Notes under the pieces: model-generated
Database searches by the model: none
Seen by the model: only the letters and a program-made list of their open reading frames with translations
Told to the model about the DNA's origin: nothing
Made by a program: the position numbers and the translations under genes
DNA from: Anopheles merus
Lineage: Eukaryota; Arthropoda; Insecta; Diptera; Culicidae
Length of the DNA: 64,000 nt
Direction of reading: 5' to 3'
NCBI RefSeq assembly: GCF_017562075.2
Contig: NC_054084.1
Coordinates: 47,338,697 to 47,402,696, forward strand
In this document: piece after piece, positions 25,801 to 39,824 of the stretch
Position numbering within the stretch: position 1 is the stretch's first letter
Layout: every line of letters begins with the position of its first letter

Positions 25801-28035
25801 GCCGTCCCTCCTGAAGAAAAAGTTACAAATTTGATCATTCTTTACATCACACTTACAATTCTCTTCAAGCTACTAGCATCCAAAAGTTGTGTAATACAAC
25901 TTTACAGAGTCAAAAATATCACCATTCAAAGCCTTGTTGGAGTTAAGTTTGAAAAGAATGAGGCCAGTAGGCTAAAAGTTTCTATAAAACAAACGTAATA
26001 CAAAATATGAACAAAAAACGCAGCAGAAATTTGTCGCAAACCATGAAAAAACAGGAAAAAAAATGATCCAACAGTAATAATGTAAACCATCTAACAAGAC
26101 ACGAAATATTTACCCTCTAGGGCAAGAAGAAAATAGTCTCACATTTTTCTACGCCAGCCATCACTAGGTAATCCACCTTTCATTCCTTCATTCCCCGCTA
26201 GCAACCCATCTTAAAGCTTTCTTCACCCTGAAACAAACCAAAACGAACAAATGACTAGCTTCACCGAACCCTACAACCGACCAAAAATCAACGTCCTGAG
26301 AAACGAAACCAACGGCGTCCACTAGTAACATCCCCGTTCAATCTGAAGTCCACTCACTTCACGTTGCCCTCGAGCGAGTTCATGTTTCCTTCGAATACGA
26401 CCAGCAAAAATACAACCAACCATCCGGCACAGAACAAAATGGCACGGAAGGAAACGAATCTCAATGGTCCAGCCATTTCTGTCACACCACATGACAGTTA
26501 CGCTGTCAGTCAGTCAGCGTCCAGGAGATGGTATTCTAGTAGTATGTATATAAAAAATCATGAACCAAATATACAGATTTTGAAACGTCTATCAGGACTT
26601 TATCCTCCATGGTACCCGAACGACTTAGACACGTCTACCAGGACTTTATCCTTCGAGTACCATGAACAACTAACAAAAGCGAGAAGAGGAAAATGAAATC
26701 CGAGTATTCTACTCCCAAAGCAACGGTAAAGCTGTACTGCGATTCTCAAGGAACCCAAGAGATGGAGACTTTGGTGACGCTATAGTGCGTCAGAAAAATG
26801 TATATTTCAAAATTCCTTAATATATCCCTTCCCTTTTCCAACTGTTATGGAACTACCTTTCAGGTTTTCATGTGAAACGTTTCAACAAAACGACTTGAAG
26901 CTTGTCTCAACCGGCAACACAAAATGTGTGTTATCTGCATTTGAAAAGAGCCAGCCAGCCTGTCAGCACGTGCCTTAAACATTCGACACTACCATTTACA
27001 TAGCATGAACGGATCAGTAACATACGAGAGAAAAGCCCAAATCGTTGAGCTGGCTTCGAGTTTTGATAAACTACTTATTCAGAACATCCCGTTCGTAAAT
27101 AACACCGTTCTCCAACTTCTTACGCTCATCAATGAGGCTGATGGCAATATGATTCAACAGTGTAAATTTAATATATTTACTTGTTAACCTTACGTGCTAA
27201 CGCACTATGATGGAGTTTCGCTAACTTATGCTTTTCTGTTCAAAGTTCCTCATAAACACTAAAAATCCTTTCGATAATAGCTTACTAGGCCCTTTCATTT
27301 AAGAACACATTATGCCTGAAGGGAATACGGAATACAGAATATGGCAGAGCCTCAAACCCTCCGCTTACAATGCACTCTTACCTCACTATCATGCATGGTT
27401 GAGATACGGACTACTTTAGGTTCGAAGTCTTTACATGTCAGCCAAACATCGCAATTGCCAACACCAAAAGCTTTTCATGGTTCATTGTTGTGAAATTTAT
27501 CCACCATGTTGTTGAGTATCGTTGTATTGCCATTATTTCTATCTACTACCAAGGCAGTGCTGGGCAGACGCGTAGGTTGGAGTGCAATTTTCTGGGGATT
27601 AGCTTTTGATAAATTTCTGCCGTCAAAAGCGCAACGAAGTATGCGAAAAGACCATTAGTGGAGTAAAATGGACCGCAATCTGATACCGGCGTGACTACAC
27701 TAGCATTTGACACCAAAGTCAAGATTCTCCAATATATTAGCGTTTTCAACAACGTTACTGCTGTCTCGACAACAATACTATTGCTGGATTTCTCGCAGCA
27801 TAAGATCAACGCTAGTTATCAACATCGTTATTGCGGGCATTCAAATGTTAATCAATTACCATGTTAGCTTATTTCAAATGTTACCATGTACAATAAATGA
27901 TCTTTATTGATTCCTTTAGAAATTTCAAGATAATTTGCTACATTTGCTTCCTTAAATTATATTTATTCTGCATCTTCATATCCACTACATTCTGCAAGCA
28001 AAAACCTTTACGTAATTGAGCATGTCTATATATTT
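22835..28035. other. 5.2 kb without a recognisable gene
   Basis: No ORF here resembles a known protein. Small hairpins occur at 23948-23967 and near 24616-24641. A 46-bp spaced direct repeat sits near 26.6 kb (separate entry). Confidence 0.5.
26585..26672. repeat. 46-bp spaced direct repeat
   Basis: ACGTCTATCAGGACTTTATC at 26585 recurs as ACGTCTACCAGGACTTTATC at 26631, each followed by a related TACC-containing stretch. It looks like a small tandem duplication. Confidence 0.75.
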
Positions 28036-28215
28036 GGGGCGGTCCCTTAGTACAATCTTCAACTGCTACGAGTCAATAACATGCCCGTCTTGGGTTCAAT
28101 CCTAGAATGAACCGTTCCCCCGAAGCAAGGACTATCCGACTGCGTGCTACTGAATAAGTCTCGAAAGCCGATGTAGTCTGGCATGTCCACGTAGCACGTT
28201 ACGACAAATAGAAGA
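28036..28215 (+). mobile_element. Second tRNA-derived SINE family (copy B2)
   Basis: The head GGGGCGGTCCCTTAGTACAA is followed by a well-formed B box, GGGTTCAATCCTA, then GAATAAGTCTCGAAAG and the tail CGTTACGACAAATAGAAGAA. It shares body and tail with the copy at 21651 and the fragment at 52974. No convincing target duplication. Confidence 0.75.
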
Positions 28216-28253
28216 AACGTGTTACAAAACCATACAGAGTTAATATGAAAGTA

Positions 28254-28528
28254 CAGGTATTGCCCGATATACCCCTACTCGATATACGCGTTTTCGTCAT
28301 AATTTACCTTTTGGTTGAATATCAAAACCCATTTTATACAAAAATTGTAATCTTCAGTTGGAATTACATCAAATAACTAATTGAGTTGCTACATCCTACG
28401 AGTTCAAGCAAAATTACACTAAAATTTACAACAATTTCACTGAAAACCTCGAAATTTGATATACGCGAATATTCGAGATACGCGATTGCATCCGGTTCAC
28501 ATTAAAAGCGTACATCAGGAAATACCTG
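28254..28528. mobile_element. Probable MITE with CAGGTATT termini
   Basis: The left end CAGGTATTGCCCGATATAC and the complement of the right end CAGGTATTTCCTGATGTAC match at most positions over about 21 bp. GATATACGCG and GAGATACGCG words lie inside both ends. TA precedes the left end; AA follows the right end, so a TA target duplication would need one substitution. No coding capacity. Confidence 0.55.
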
Positions 28529-31500
28529 AATACGTAATTCGGCTCTTCCAATAAAGTGCTGCTGACAAGTACACTACGTTGTTTTTTTTTAAATAAAATC
28601 GATTATTTCGTACTACTGAAATTCAACTCAGAAGATTGAAACATTATTTTATTCATTATAATAAATTTTGGAAGAACGTTTTTACCTTCAAACATGAACT
28701 TTAGTGTATACTCGAAATAACGAACAAGGCTTCAACCAACGTCTATCTTTGCAAACCCCCTACAGCGTGAAGAACAAATGACGATCGTTTAAACAAAAGC
28801 GTACAAATAAATATAACGTCAGAAAGACCACGCTTCTTGCGCAAACAATACCAGTACGCACCAAAATAGGGTTCCTCCCGGTAGGGGCAACTGTCTTTAC
28901 AATTGCTCACGTGCTCCAATGTGAGAGGATGTTTGATATGTGTTCTCATTTGTTTTCTTTTTTTATTCCCATTCCATACCGAAAGCAACCCAGCAAACGA
29001 GTTAGAATTATTACATTACATCTGTAGCCAGACCCGGTCGCGTTGCCGCTGGGCGCCAGGCCATGAATTCAACCGCGAAGATGGGATCTACCCACAAGCT
29101 TCCATTTATTCTGCAGATGATGATGTTGCGACAAGATCAACGGCTTGTGTTAGATTTTCTCCATCTTCCACGCCAGAATATACACACTAGCAGCATACAG
29201 CGCGAATGGTCTGTCGTGCACGAAAAATTCAATATGCCCCGAAAGCTGGGGATTGTGATTATTTACTTAAACACACATACATGCACACGCACAAACGCAA
29301 ATACGTACGTGCGTGCTGCTTACAAAATTTCCCGCAGCTTCACCACAGCCGATCGAATTCTAGCAAGTGGATTTTTCGACTCCCGACTTTATTTCATAAC
29401 CGGAGGAATACACAATTCAGTCCAATGTGATTCGGAATAAGAACGACTTTGGCGGCATCAACCTTTTCGCCTCCTTTACAACAGCCGCACACATTTGTCC
29501 CGTCTACCCTGGTTTTCAATGGAATCAAAGGGGCAAGCTCCGAAATCCCCTTAAGGCTCGGGGAAAAAAGCATCATCCAGAGAGAACCTGACTGAAAATG
29601 CCATCCATCTTTTAGGAACGAAACCCGCAAACGGTTACAGTTTTCCAACCGTAGATATTCTCGCACACACATACACACACTTGCCTACACACACACACCC
29701 CAATGGACTTCAATGGATACATTGGAAAGACAGAAAGATGCAGCTATAAAATCGTATTTCACACCATAAACGGCTGAGTGATAAAAATGTTTGATTGAAA
29801 AGCAGAAAACATCTCTAAAACTAAATCATGCTAGCAGAGCAGCAAATAACGAACCTGCCACATAATGCACATAGCTAGATATTCTTAGCCGTTGAGTGAA
29901 CAATGCTTTCTTTCTGTTCTGAGAGCGTATTGGTAAAAAAAAGATCTATAAACAAATAAACAACTCTTCCCGCGGTTCTGATCAACCGTTATGAAGATTT
30001 TAACGCATTACCAATGCAATGCTATCCAACAAACTCTAGCAAGCGAAACCACCCACCTTCTATGCTTCAAACCAACAGTAATTTGATGTATCAATTGAAA
30101 TCACATTTCCAATTCAACACACAAAGTTTTAAATTGCGTTTAGTATAGTTCAGCGAATGTAACAATAAACATCAAACATCAACAAAACAAGCATCGCTGA
30201 CGCATATACCTTTAAACATACCTATACAGAACAGTAAGTAACCTCTATTCCTAGAAGGTACGATTAGCCTAAAATCATCCCCAAAAAGGATACCAGAGGA
30301 TTTGTTTACTTTTTCCTAAAGTTTCCACACTATCGTTCTGCTCTAGCATCCTTTTTTCGATTCGCTTCATATTCCAAACATAGTTTAGAATTTTTATGAA
30401 AACATTCTAAGCGACAAGTGATCTTTGAAACGTAGACTAAACATTCACCTCGAACTTTAGCATTTGCTCCGAGAACGCTGTTCTTGAATGTTTTGCTAGC
30501 ACTTTATATACTTCAATGGACCAACCATTTTCCCTGAAACATTATAAGCCAGCTTTTCTACATATTCAACAACATCTAGTTCCGTGAAAATATTCGCAGG
30601 AAATGAACTGCTCACTTCTAATATAAGAAGTCGTTTCAGAACACAGTAAGAACGCCGGCCTAGCAAATCTGCACCATCGTTCAAGTGGAAACACGAGCTC
30701 AGCTCGTAATTCAACATTCCGTCCACGCTCCACCTCGAAGCAAAATGACCCAAAAAGAACGAAGATCGAATTGTAAGTACTAATTTGTTGAATTAGAATT
30801 CACATCCATTTAATTGAAATTTTCATTCCTTCTTTCGCTCTGTACACTTGCGCGACCAGAGTTTTGGTCGATGGTTGTCGTTGTCATGGAGCAAACATTA
30901 TTAAATAAAATTAGTATTGCACCGGTAAGCCAACCATTGTGTGTGTCTGCTGACCGTGCTGCTGTTCGTAATGGTGCTGGACAGTCGCACTCTTCGCTCT
31001 TGGCATGGAGAAGATTTCAACAAAAGGAAACTAAAGTACATTCAATCGGAACATGAAGTAAGCCCATAACCGCGAGAAAACGACATGCGGCGGTATTTCT
31101 TCACAACTTTTTTTTTAGTTCCTGCCTCAAATGCCGAGTAAAACAGTGCCCCAAACTCCCAGACACGTGACAAAGTTCATACAACCATTTCCTTCTGGTG
31201 CTGAGTTGCCCACAATTAGTGGATGCTCTACGGTTTGCTTCCTACCAAACAGCAGTGCTACTTTTGCCCCACACTCTTATCTTGCCGGCTTTTCAAGCGA
31301 TAAGCTGGGTTTATATTCAGATCGAGGATCTTGATACTGATGATTCGTTCCGCCCTCTCTTTTGCTCGCCGGAAAAGGGATAAAGCCGCGAAGGTTTCGT
31401 TTGATTTCAAATCCCTATTCACGCAACGCATCGAAGAAGATTCGTCCCTCTGCTTTTTAGCGGCAAACAAAAACAGAATTTCTCAACTCCGTTTCACCAC

Positions 31501-34500
31501 ACCAAAGGTGGAGGGTACAAAAATCAACCATAAAAATGCGGTTTTTATATTCAGATCAGTTTTGCTGCCATTTCCACACATTTCCTATACCCTCTTGCGC
31601 GGGAGCTACCCTTGCCTTCCAACTGTCCAGCGCCAAAACTCTCAATTATTCGGAACCCTCCCGGAAAACGCGCCCGGAACTCTTCAGTTTTCTGCAGTCA
31701 GATCCGTACGGGTTCCGGGAAGGAGAGCAAGGAAAGGGGAAACCGAAAGCAAGTATTCGACGAAGAGATGTTTTGCGACCCGAAACACCCATCTTGGTAC
31801 GCAAGCTATTGCAGCGGCCCCGCGCCGAAATACTGTCGTAATAACGAGCGCACGAAAAACTCAACGCTTCAACGAACGATCTGCCGATTTTGCACAGCGT
31901 CGGAAGGGATAAGAAGATGGTAAAAATATGTACTCCTCGGAAAGGCAAGCCGCAACACTGAAAGGAAGGAAAATAATGAGCAAACCACCACGAGCCAAGA
32001 GGGAAATGCTGCCGCCCGCGACACCCGCTTTTGATGTGCGAACGAACGAAACGGATGGAAAAGCTTTGCATAAACGTAAAGTTAGCTTTTTACAGCCAAA
32101 AATGTGCCATCAAGACGTGGCTGCCAGTATGGACGGCCGACGTTCGGTTAATGTAGGATATTGGATTCACTTTCTACTTCCGCTTCTGCACTCGCGGGGT
32201 TTTTTCATGTTATTCTTCTTTTTTCAGTTATATGTTTCAATGCTCAAAGATTGTGATTTGGTGGCAGGAAAAATGTCAGGAATATTATGTTATAGCAGTA
32301 GTTTTGATTCCACTAACTACTCTTCAGATGTTTGATAAGAACGAGATGAAAAAGATTTAGTATCTCACTAATGCTATTGCAATTGATTTATGCTGAAAAT
32401 AATGTTCTTGCCTTTAATAGTATCGCATAATTTTGAAATACATTACACAAATCATTGAAATAAAATTTTAATCTTCATTAGATTAAATACAACCAAGCAA
32501 AAATGCCAAAACATTTACAACATTCAATATATGGCAAAATATTCAACCAACATGTTGAACAAAGCAAACCAGAACTGAAATAATAAAATATATGCTGCTT
32601 ATACAAAAAAAAAACAATGCAATAAAATCAGCATTGCAAAAACCATCTTAGAACCGGTACTCGTAAATGGACACATAAACAAACCCTGCACCAAGGCCGT
32701 TCATTGAACGTCAAGACATGTTGGAGCGATCATGTATGATTTTTTTTTCTTTCTTTTCACACTTACAACCCTGGTTCATGTTTCCTACAACAAGAAATGC
32801 TGCTTGTTTGATGGGTTCTTATAATTACTTTCGTTGTTGCTTACCGTGTGCGGAATATTTCACTAAAATCGGGCAATTTCAGTTAAGCCGATTAAAGAAT
32901 GCACGAAACTATATCTCGCTAACCACTCGCTCAGATCGAACGGCATAGGGTCAGCACTGTAATTTGCATGTTTTTATGCTTCAGTTGAACGTTGAGCTCG
33001 TCATCGTCACACGCACACAAACACGCACACACTCATACACGGATTTCGCTACAGCCAAGCTACAAAACGTGACAGCAGGAGGAAAACTTGTGCATCAAAC
33101 ACAGCAACCCACTACACACCCGTTTGCGGAACGCAATCGCCCCAAACGCCTTCACGCATAAATTCGCCCACGCACAACTGGAAACATTCACAACATTCTT
33201 TTCGACAGCGTTATTATGATGCACTATGCTTTATAGCAACATTATCACTTCCACCGTTGCCCCAAAATGGTACCATCGATTTTCTCATTTCGCCAACCGG
33301 ATACACTGTACGGCATCATCCGGCATCGCACAGATTACGAGAGGATGGGAAAAATCAATACTCTTACTCCGTACACAAATTTGTATACACTTTTCATCGC
33401 CAACGCGAATGACGGCTAGACAACATAATACACTTTTCCGCACAACATGACGCTTTCGAGGCTGATATTTATTTCCTCACAATGGGCACACACTTTTTCA
33501 CTCATTCAAACGCATCGATAAGATGTAATTATTGAGTTGCACAGCAAATTTTATGCCAATCGTTGCCAAAATCACTGTTTTACGGGAAATCTGCAGCACC
33601 AATTTACAATAAACATTTTTTTCACTATAACAACACGATAGTGATGGTCACGTCGGATTGGAGCTGTCATTCTGAAATCGATCCGGAATTGTTTCGATCC
33701 TATCCAAACTCTAGAACTAACAGCTCCAATATCTACGAACAATTGTAAACAAATTTAAATTTATGACTTTCGCTAACGATATTATTCTAAATGATCATTG
33801 GTCACAGAAACATTTAAAATGTGGTCATTTAAATCCCATTATGCATTATTAAATAATAAAGCAGCAGTGAGATGTATTACTCTATTAATTCGTTTTCACG
33901 GGTATTATACGTTTTAAAATAAAGCATCATTGCATCACACAATTTAAACCAGGATTCATATTGAGCCGTTGCTAAATATTCTGCAATATTATTTTTTGTT
34001 TTTATTCAGGAGGAATGGTTAAAAAGGTCATATTACCTAAAGTTTCATTTAAACTATTTTTAAATAAATAGTCATCTACGAGATGAATAAGATATTCATT
34101 TACAACATTATTATCAATAACTTATCAAGAACAGCATTTTTCTATCGCGAATGTACACCACCACGACAATAACATACCAGTTTGCTTGAAAATTACTACG
34201 CGTGATTTTATTTTCTTGCTCAAGCATGCGCGCTGCTTTGAAACGACGGTTCCTTCAAAGCATAGGAATTTAAACACGATAGAAAAAAAACAGCAAATGC
34301 CAAAGCTTTCAAAATACCAATACCATCTCGTGTAATGCATTCAAATCAGATTGTTTGCTTGCATTAATTTTAAAATAATATATTTAATTATGGCTATTTC
34401 ACTTGTTTTGAACAATTTTGTTTTAATGCTGATATGGATTGGCACGAAAATAAATTATGCAAAATGAGCAACAATAATAATTTTTAATTCACCACAGCTT

Positions 34501-36082
34501 GCAGTTGAGCTAACAGTAATAACTTTAATAACTCTCTTTTCTAAATAGCATTACCACTCCCGAAGGAAACACTCTATGTAAACGAACCAATATTAAATCA
34601 TCATCGCTTCGGGTCTTATCGTTGACACCATGAGCCAGAGCCGTCCTTATCAACATTCACCTAACTGCACCAACAACTGTGTTCCCACCATACAAATCAA
34701 TGTCAATCTAGGCTACGCAAAAACTAATCACACCGTGTAGCAGCATGGAACCACTGAAACGTGTCATGCTTTCGACACCCCTTCCAGTCTGGCGCCTCGG
34801 TCGCGTTGAACATAAAAAAGTCATGACGCTCGCGGCTGTCGAGTGCCATCGTCCAGTGCTTAGCGCCGCAGAGCTATTCGTAGTGGAGAATCTCATGAGG
34901 AATCTAGCACCGTCACGGGACTATATTTGATGATCAAGCGTTCCTCATTCGTTTTATTTCTCTTCGAGGGCCATTTTTTGCCCTCATTTTGCAGTCTGCA
35001 TTGCAATCCTTTAGCCTTCTTACGGTTCCAATTTCTGAACCCTTTCCCTATCCTATTCAGCACCGAACGTACCGAACGGCTCTATCGACCGCAATTCAAC
35101 CGACATTGCTTGGGGTTTTGCTCTGAAGCGATCTACTAGGTTGATGGTGATGGAGGATGCTGGCAATCGGGCAGATTCCAACACATTGTCGGTGCCCTCG
35201 CCGCGAGCACAAATGATAATGAGAAAGTTGAGAACTTAATCAGCGGTGAAGGAAGCTCCAGTGGCAAAGGCGATGGCGACTGTCGATGAAGGTCTCGGAT
35301 AGGCAGCAGCTTATCACGCCACTACACAAAAAAAGTGCCCTACACGCCGAATGCAGGATGGTGACTAAGATGAAGCACCATTTGCTAACAAGTGGCTGGC
35401 ACAGCTTGGGTCTATTTTCAATGGTGGTGTAACGCATTCAAAGGTGGGTGAAAGGGTTCTTTCAGACGTGAATAAACGAAATGACATTGACAAGATAGTG
35501 ATCTTTGAGGAAAGGTTTAGATTTCTAGGAAGAATCTAAATATGTATCTTCTTTGATTGGTCGTTTTCTACACTAAATTATACAAATAATTATTAGTATC
35601 CTTCGCTCTAGGAATAATTTAGCAATGAAACTTTAACTACCTGCTTCTAATTCACAACATCATATGTTGGTACAAGTGGCTTCAAGCTGACATGATGTTA
35701 GTTTATCTATTATATTCTAGCTAACAATTCGCCTCGTAATGCAGCTACTATATTTTTCACAAACATCACCATCGTACAACTTCCCACCAACTGCTCCAGC
35801 AATCTTTCGTTTACTTTCCATAAGCTGCTTTCGGTGCTTTGCTAATTGAACGGAAACACAAATGCAATGTAATCGAGTGTCATCGAACAAAACCCTCCCC
35901 ATCACTGCTGGATGGCACGGTAACGAGCTACACAACAGCCAATACTCATTTATCAAAACCCCCAAAACCGGTGCATCATTTATCTTTACCCATTTTCCAA
36001 TAGTGTCTGCCAAACGTCTGCCCTTCGAAAGGAGCGCGTTCCTTTCAGATGTTCCAGACGATTGTTCTACTTTTAGTCCCTG
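28529..36082. other. 7.5 kb without a recognisable gene
   Basis: Between about 31.1 and 32.1 kb the DNA is GC-richer and open in several frames on both strands at once (up to 193 codons). That points to few stop codons from composition rather than to a gene. GC-richer patches at 34.7-35.4 kb are also unrecognised. A promoter or 5' UTR is possible but not shown. Confidence 0.5.
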
Positions 36083-36104
36083 TTTTTTTTTTTTTTTTTT
36101 TTTT
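36083..36104. repeat. Poly(T) run, 22 bp
   Basis: Uninterrupted T run following TCCCTG. It could be an old poly(A) tail on the minus strand, but no retroposed sequence is recognisable next to it. Confidence 0.9.
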
Positions 36105-37916
36105 GGTAAGCGATACCCAACATGACACCGTACCAATCCTTATTGAAAGTTGTAACTGAGCGAATAGCGCAAAAGGCACAAACCGGGCAGGAAAACCTGA
36201 GTAATCAATGGGTGTTGGAGCAAACGGGTGGAGAAAATACAGCATAAGAGAAACGAATGCATGTACAACCGTCAAGGCGACGCCATCTTCGGGGCTTTAT
36301 GCGTGCCATTTCCATTTGGTCGGTCGCAAACGGGTCGGTTCCATTCGTCTATAAGTGCTTCGAGTGAGCCATTGTGCCACCATGCCCCGTTCAACATAGA
36401 TTGGCATGGATGGAGCTAGCTAGGAATGATAAGTGAATGGAGGTTCAAAGGGGGAGGAATGATTAGGGAAAATAGAATATTGTTCACGGTGTCGATTTCT
36501 ATCTTGCGCTGGTGAGAAGATAGTTTAAAAAAAAATAGTCCTTGCTCATCTCGTGCTTATCAGTCGTGCTCGGACGAACGATTTTGACTGCGCAAAATTG
36601 AGCACAATCGAGGCAGCGCAATTGCAGACGGGCAGGGAAACTGTTTGTTTAAAGCAGGGCATATCAATTTTTTTTGTTTTGTTATACCTATTAACAAAAC
36701 ATCCCCCCCAACCCAGCACCCTTACCACCAATCATGATTGGAACGATTGTGCTGGTGGAATGCCTCATCATTGAATGCGTTGCTGTGTATAAGAATTATC
36801 GCTGTATGTTAGCGATGGAATGAAACCGTAAGTGCACATAAAGAATGGTGCACAAAGTTTTTTTTGTTTTGTTTGTCGAATCTTCAGGACGGAAATAATA
36901 GTTTTTCTTTTGCGCCAATGCATGAACGACCCAATAAAAAATGTACAGCGCTGCACCACAGCACAAAAGCATTCGTCAAACGAGGGAAATCTATAAGAGA
37001 GAGAGGAGAATGAGAAAGAAAAGAAAGCTCGAGCTTCTGCTGCTACTACTAAGCGCCCATTTCTAGTCGCGGAAAGGATCCGGACTCGGCGCAGCTCTAC
37101 CGCGAATGGGTATTATTCACTGAAAATACCATTTATACTTCTGCCGTTCCATTTGCCCGGCCGCCGCAGCGTGTCCTTTTTTTTCGTTTTCATCATCACC
37201 GATCCACTGCGTCCCGTTGCACCGCACGTTGAGGTGTGCTCTATCTTCAGTCGGGTTGCTGCCTGATAGTGACGTTTTTCTTTGTGTGTGTGCAGCTCTT
37301 TGTGTTCGTATATTGTTATCTCTTTCATAGTTTTTCATTTCACCCAGGATCGCTACCGGGAGAACTCCTCCTCCTCCTTCTCCTCTTCTGTCCCTTTTTT
37401 ATGCTATTTACACACTAAGCCATCAACCGTCTTGGGAAACGGAATGAGCCGGCTGAGAAAACGGAAGAAGAACTTAAAACAAAATTGATATCACTTTCAA
37501 AAGAAGTTGCCGAGTCCGGGGTACGATTCAGCAAAACACTGAACTGAAGCGAAGCAAAATCGATCGTATGCACAAGGGTTTTTTTCATATATATTTTTGA
37601 ATGGAAATTCAAAATCAATAATAAAAGGATGACGCATAGAAGACAACCTGACACAAGATATGTGGAAACAAAAAAAAGCCACCACTAACAAACGGCATCA
37701 CTCGTATGTGGAAAGTGTTTGATAAGAGGAGGAAAAGTAAAAGCTGCGGCAAGGATGACCCCCTCCCCCAACATACACACACATACACTCGCCCAAACGA
37801 ATTGAAATCTGGAAGAGAAAATTTCGGGACGCTTTGAATTTGTTTACTCCATCCGAAAGCGCGGACAAAGCGCGGGCAGAAGAAAGCTTTTCAGTGCTCG
37901 TTCTTCGTGCCATGCT

Positions 37917-37922
<6 letters not shown>
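36105..37922. other. 1.8 kb without a recognisable gene
   Basis: Short overlapping ORFs on both strands and a CT-rich patch near 37.37 kb. No family resemblance found. Confidence 0.5.

Positions 37923-38002
<80 letters not shown>
37923..38002. repeat. (GT)n microsatellite with (ATGT)3 end
   Basis: 34 uninterrupted GT units at 37923-37990, then three ATGT units. The long ORFs through it are Cys-Val or Thr-His repeat translations. Confidence 0.97.
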
Positions 38003-38206
38003 TCGTCTGTGCTTCGCCAGCAGCCAAAGAAAAGCGCACACTTCTCACCACCACATCTCGCCCCGTAATGGAAAGTTTCAATGGATTTCCGCAAGCTACC
38101 GCGATTGTTCTGAATATGATGTCCCATTATGGGTCGCATTATTTATGTTTCGGCGTCTTTTTTTTGGTCCCCATTCCGCCCCAATGTGTGTCCTACACCA
38201 CTACAG

Positions 38207-38209
<3 letters not shown>

Positions 38210-38282
<73 letters not shown>
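38210..38282. repeat. (GA)n microsatellite
   Basis: About 36 uninterrupted GA units. GA tracts can bind GAGA-type factors in insects, but nothing nearby shows a promoter. Confidence 0.97.
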
Positions 38283-38284
<2 letters not shown>

Positions 38285-38682
38285 CCAGACGACGTGGACC
38301 CGTGTTTCCTAACGATTATGCATCGATACCGTCGCTTTCCAGGAACCCCTCGACGAAGCGGGAAAAGTTAGCATATTTTTTGTCATTGTTGTTGTTGTTG
38401 TTACTGTGTGATGTTGCTTCCACTCTAATCGTCCATCTCAGCCGGGCTCTCGTGTCGGGCAGCATCAGTACGCAAATAATGAATTTTCCAGCTTCAGCTG
38501 TTTACGGTGCTATTGTGTGTGACTTCTGCACGAGTCTCTAGTGGGGACACTTTTCCAGCGTTTTTAAGAAGAGTTGTTTACGACACAATGGAGGAGTCAA
38601 AAAGATTTATTACGTAACCGAGCCGGTTTTGGCCAGGCTCGGGGCCAACGTAAAGCGATTATGTAAAACTTTCATCAAACAG

Positions 38683-38703
38683 CACACACACACACACACA
38701 CAT

Positions 38704-38768
<65 letters not shown>
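38683..38768. repeat. Compound (CA)n(TA)n microsatellite
   Basis: CA units at 38683-38702, a short CATACACA transition, then about 30 TA units at 38708-38768. The TA tract is self-complementary. Confidence 0.97.
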
Positions 38769-38770
<2 letters not shown>

Positions 38771-39639
38771 AACCGAGTGGCACTGGTAGTCAATATTGGC
38801 AGCAGGTTTTAATAGAAAAACCGCACAAAAGGTTTGCCCATTGAAGGGCACTTTCCTTTCCTTCGTGCGCCATGTTATTAACAGTTGAGTTCATCTTATA
38901 AACGAAGAACTAAACATAGACTACAGTGAACTATTGTGAAGGTACACGAGACTACTACGGATCGTTGTTTGTTTCGTTAGATCTATTCATATAGTGGGCG
39001 GAGAAAATCAGGTTAGCAGCGAATGGTATTTATACTAGGACTGGTTCATACTAGGCCCGGTTACATGGCTGCGCAAACGACTTCCTTATACTACCAAGGC
39101 ATATGCAAACACTAAGGCATGCGATATTTTTCTTTCGTATAGAGCAGGGGTCTCCAAACTTTTCAGTTCGCAAATCGCATTGCTTCACAATTAACGTTGT
39201 TGTAGACCATTTTGACGTTACCTTTAGAATGAGTGAAATTTCAAACCTCGTATTAACTATCAAATGCTAACTGAATATATAAGATTTCTACAAATTTCTT
39301 CTTTTGAATCGTGATTTTGTCTTTCAAAAGTTTGGATTAATTAGTCAGAAAAATATGCCATTTATTTTAACCTTTACAAGGATGTTGCGGGTCGCATTAC
39401 AGGATTCCTCAAGCCAGCTCAACATCGTAACACTATTTTTTAAACACGTTAAACGATTTTCAACATCATACACACAATTCAATTCAATTTTGTAACACTA
39501 GGTTTCGGACTCGTAAAATCCCAACACGAATCTGGAAAAGGTATGTTGGCTGTCTTGCAACCCTTTCATTTTCATTCCATAAATGCAAAAAACATAATGA
39601 TGTCTAAGAATTTAAATTTATATTCAAGTTTTATTGACT

Positions 39640-39766
39640 TGTCCTTTAGTGTTCCGAAATGTACAAGTGTCATACGAGACTGCATTACGTCCAATTTTAG
39701 GAGCCCATAGTTTATAAGACGTAAGCTGTTATTGTGTGTGTAGGCCATGGAGGCTCGATACCTTAA

Positions 39767-39821
<55 letters not shown>

Positions 39822-39824
39822 ATA
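39640..39824 (+). mobile_element. Probable LINE 3' end with (TAAA)n tail
   Basis: The sequence AAGACGTAAGCTG ... GGCCATGGAGGCTCGATACC runs directly into 15 AATA/TAAA units at 39765-39824. Mosquito non-LTR elements often end in such short tandem tails, and the phrase resembles Anopheles LINE 3' ends from memory. No reverse-transcriptase coding survives here. The minus-strand ORF across it is a repeat translation. Confidence 0.5.

Noticed and set aside
31331..32071. Overlapping ORFs of 193, 141 and about 100 codons on both strands
   Set aside because: Open in many frames at once because of a GC-rich patch; no domain seen in any of them.
37834..38541. 235-codon ORF rich in Cys-Val and Arg-Glu
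   Set aside because: It is the translation of the (GT)n and (GA)n microsatellites, which stay open in most frames.
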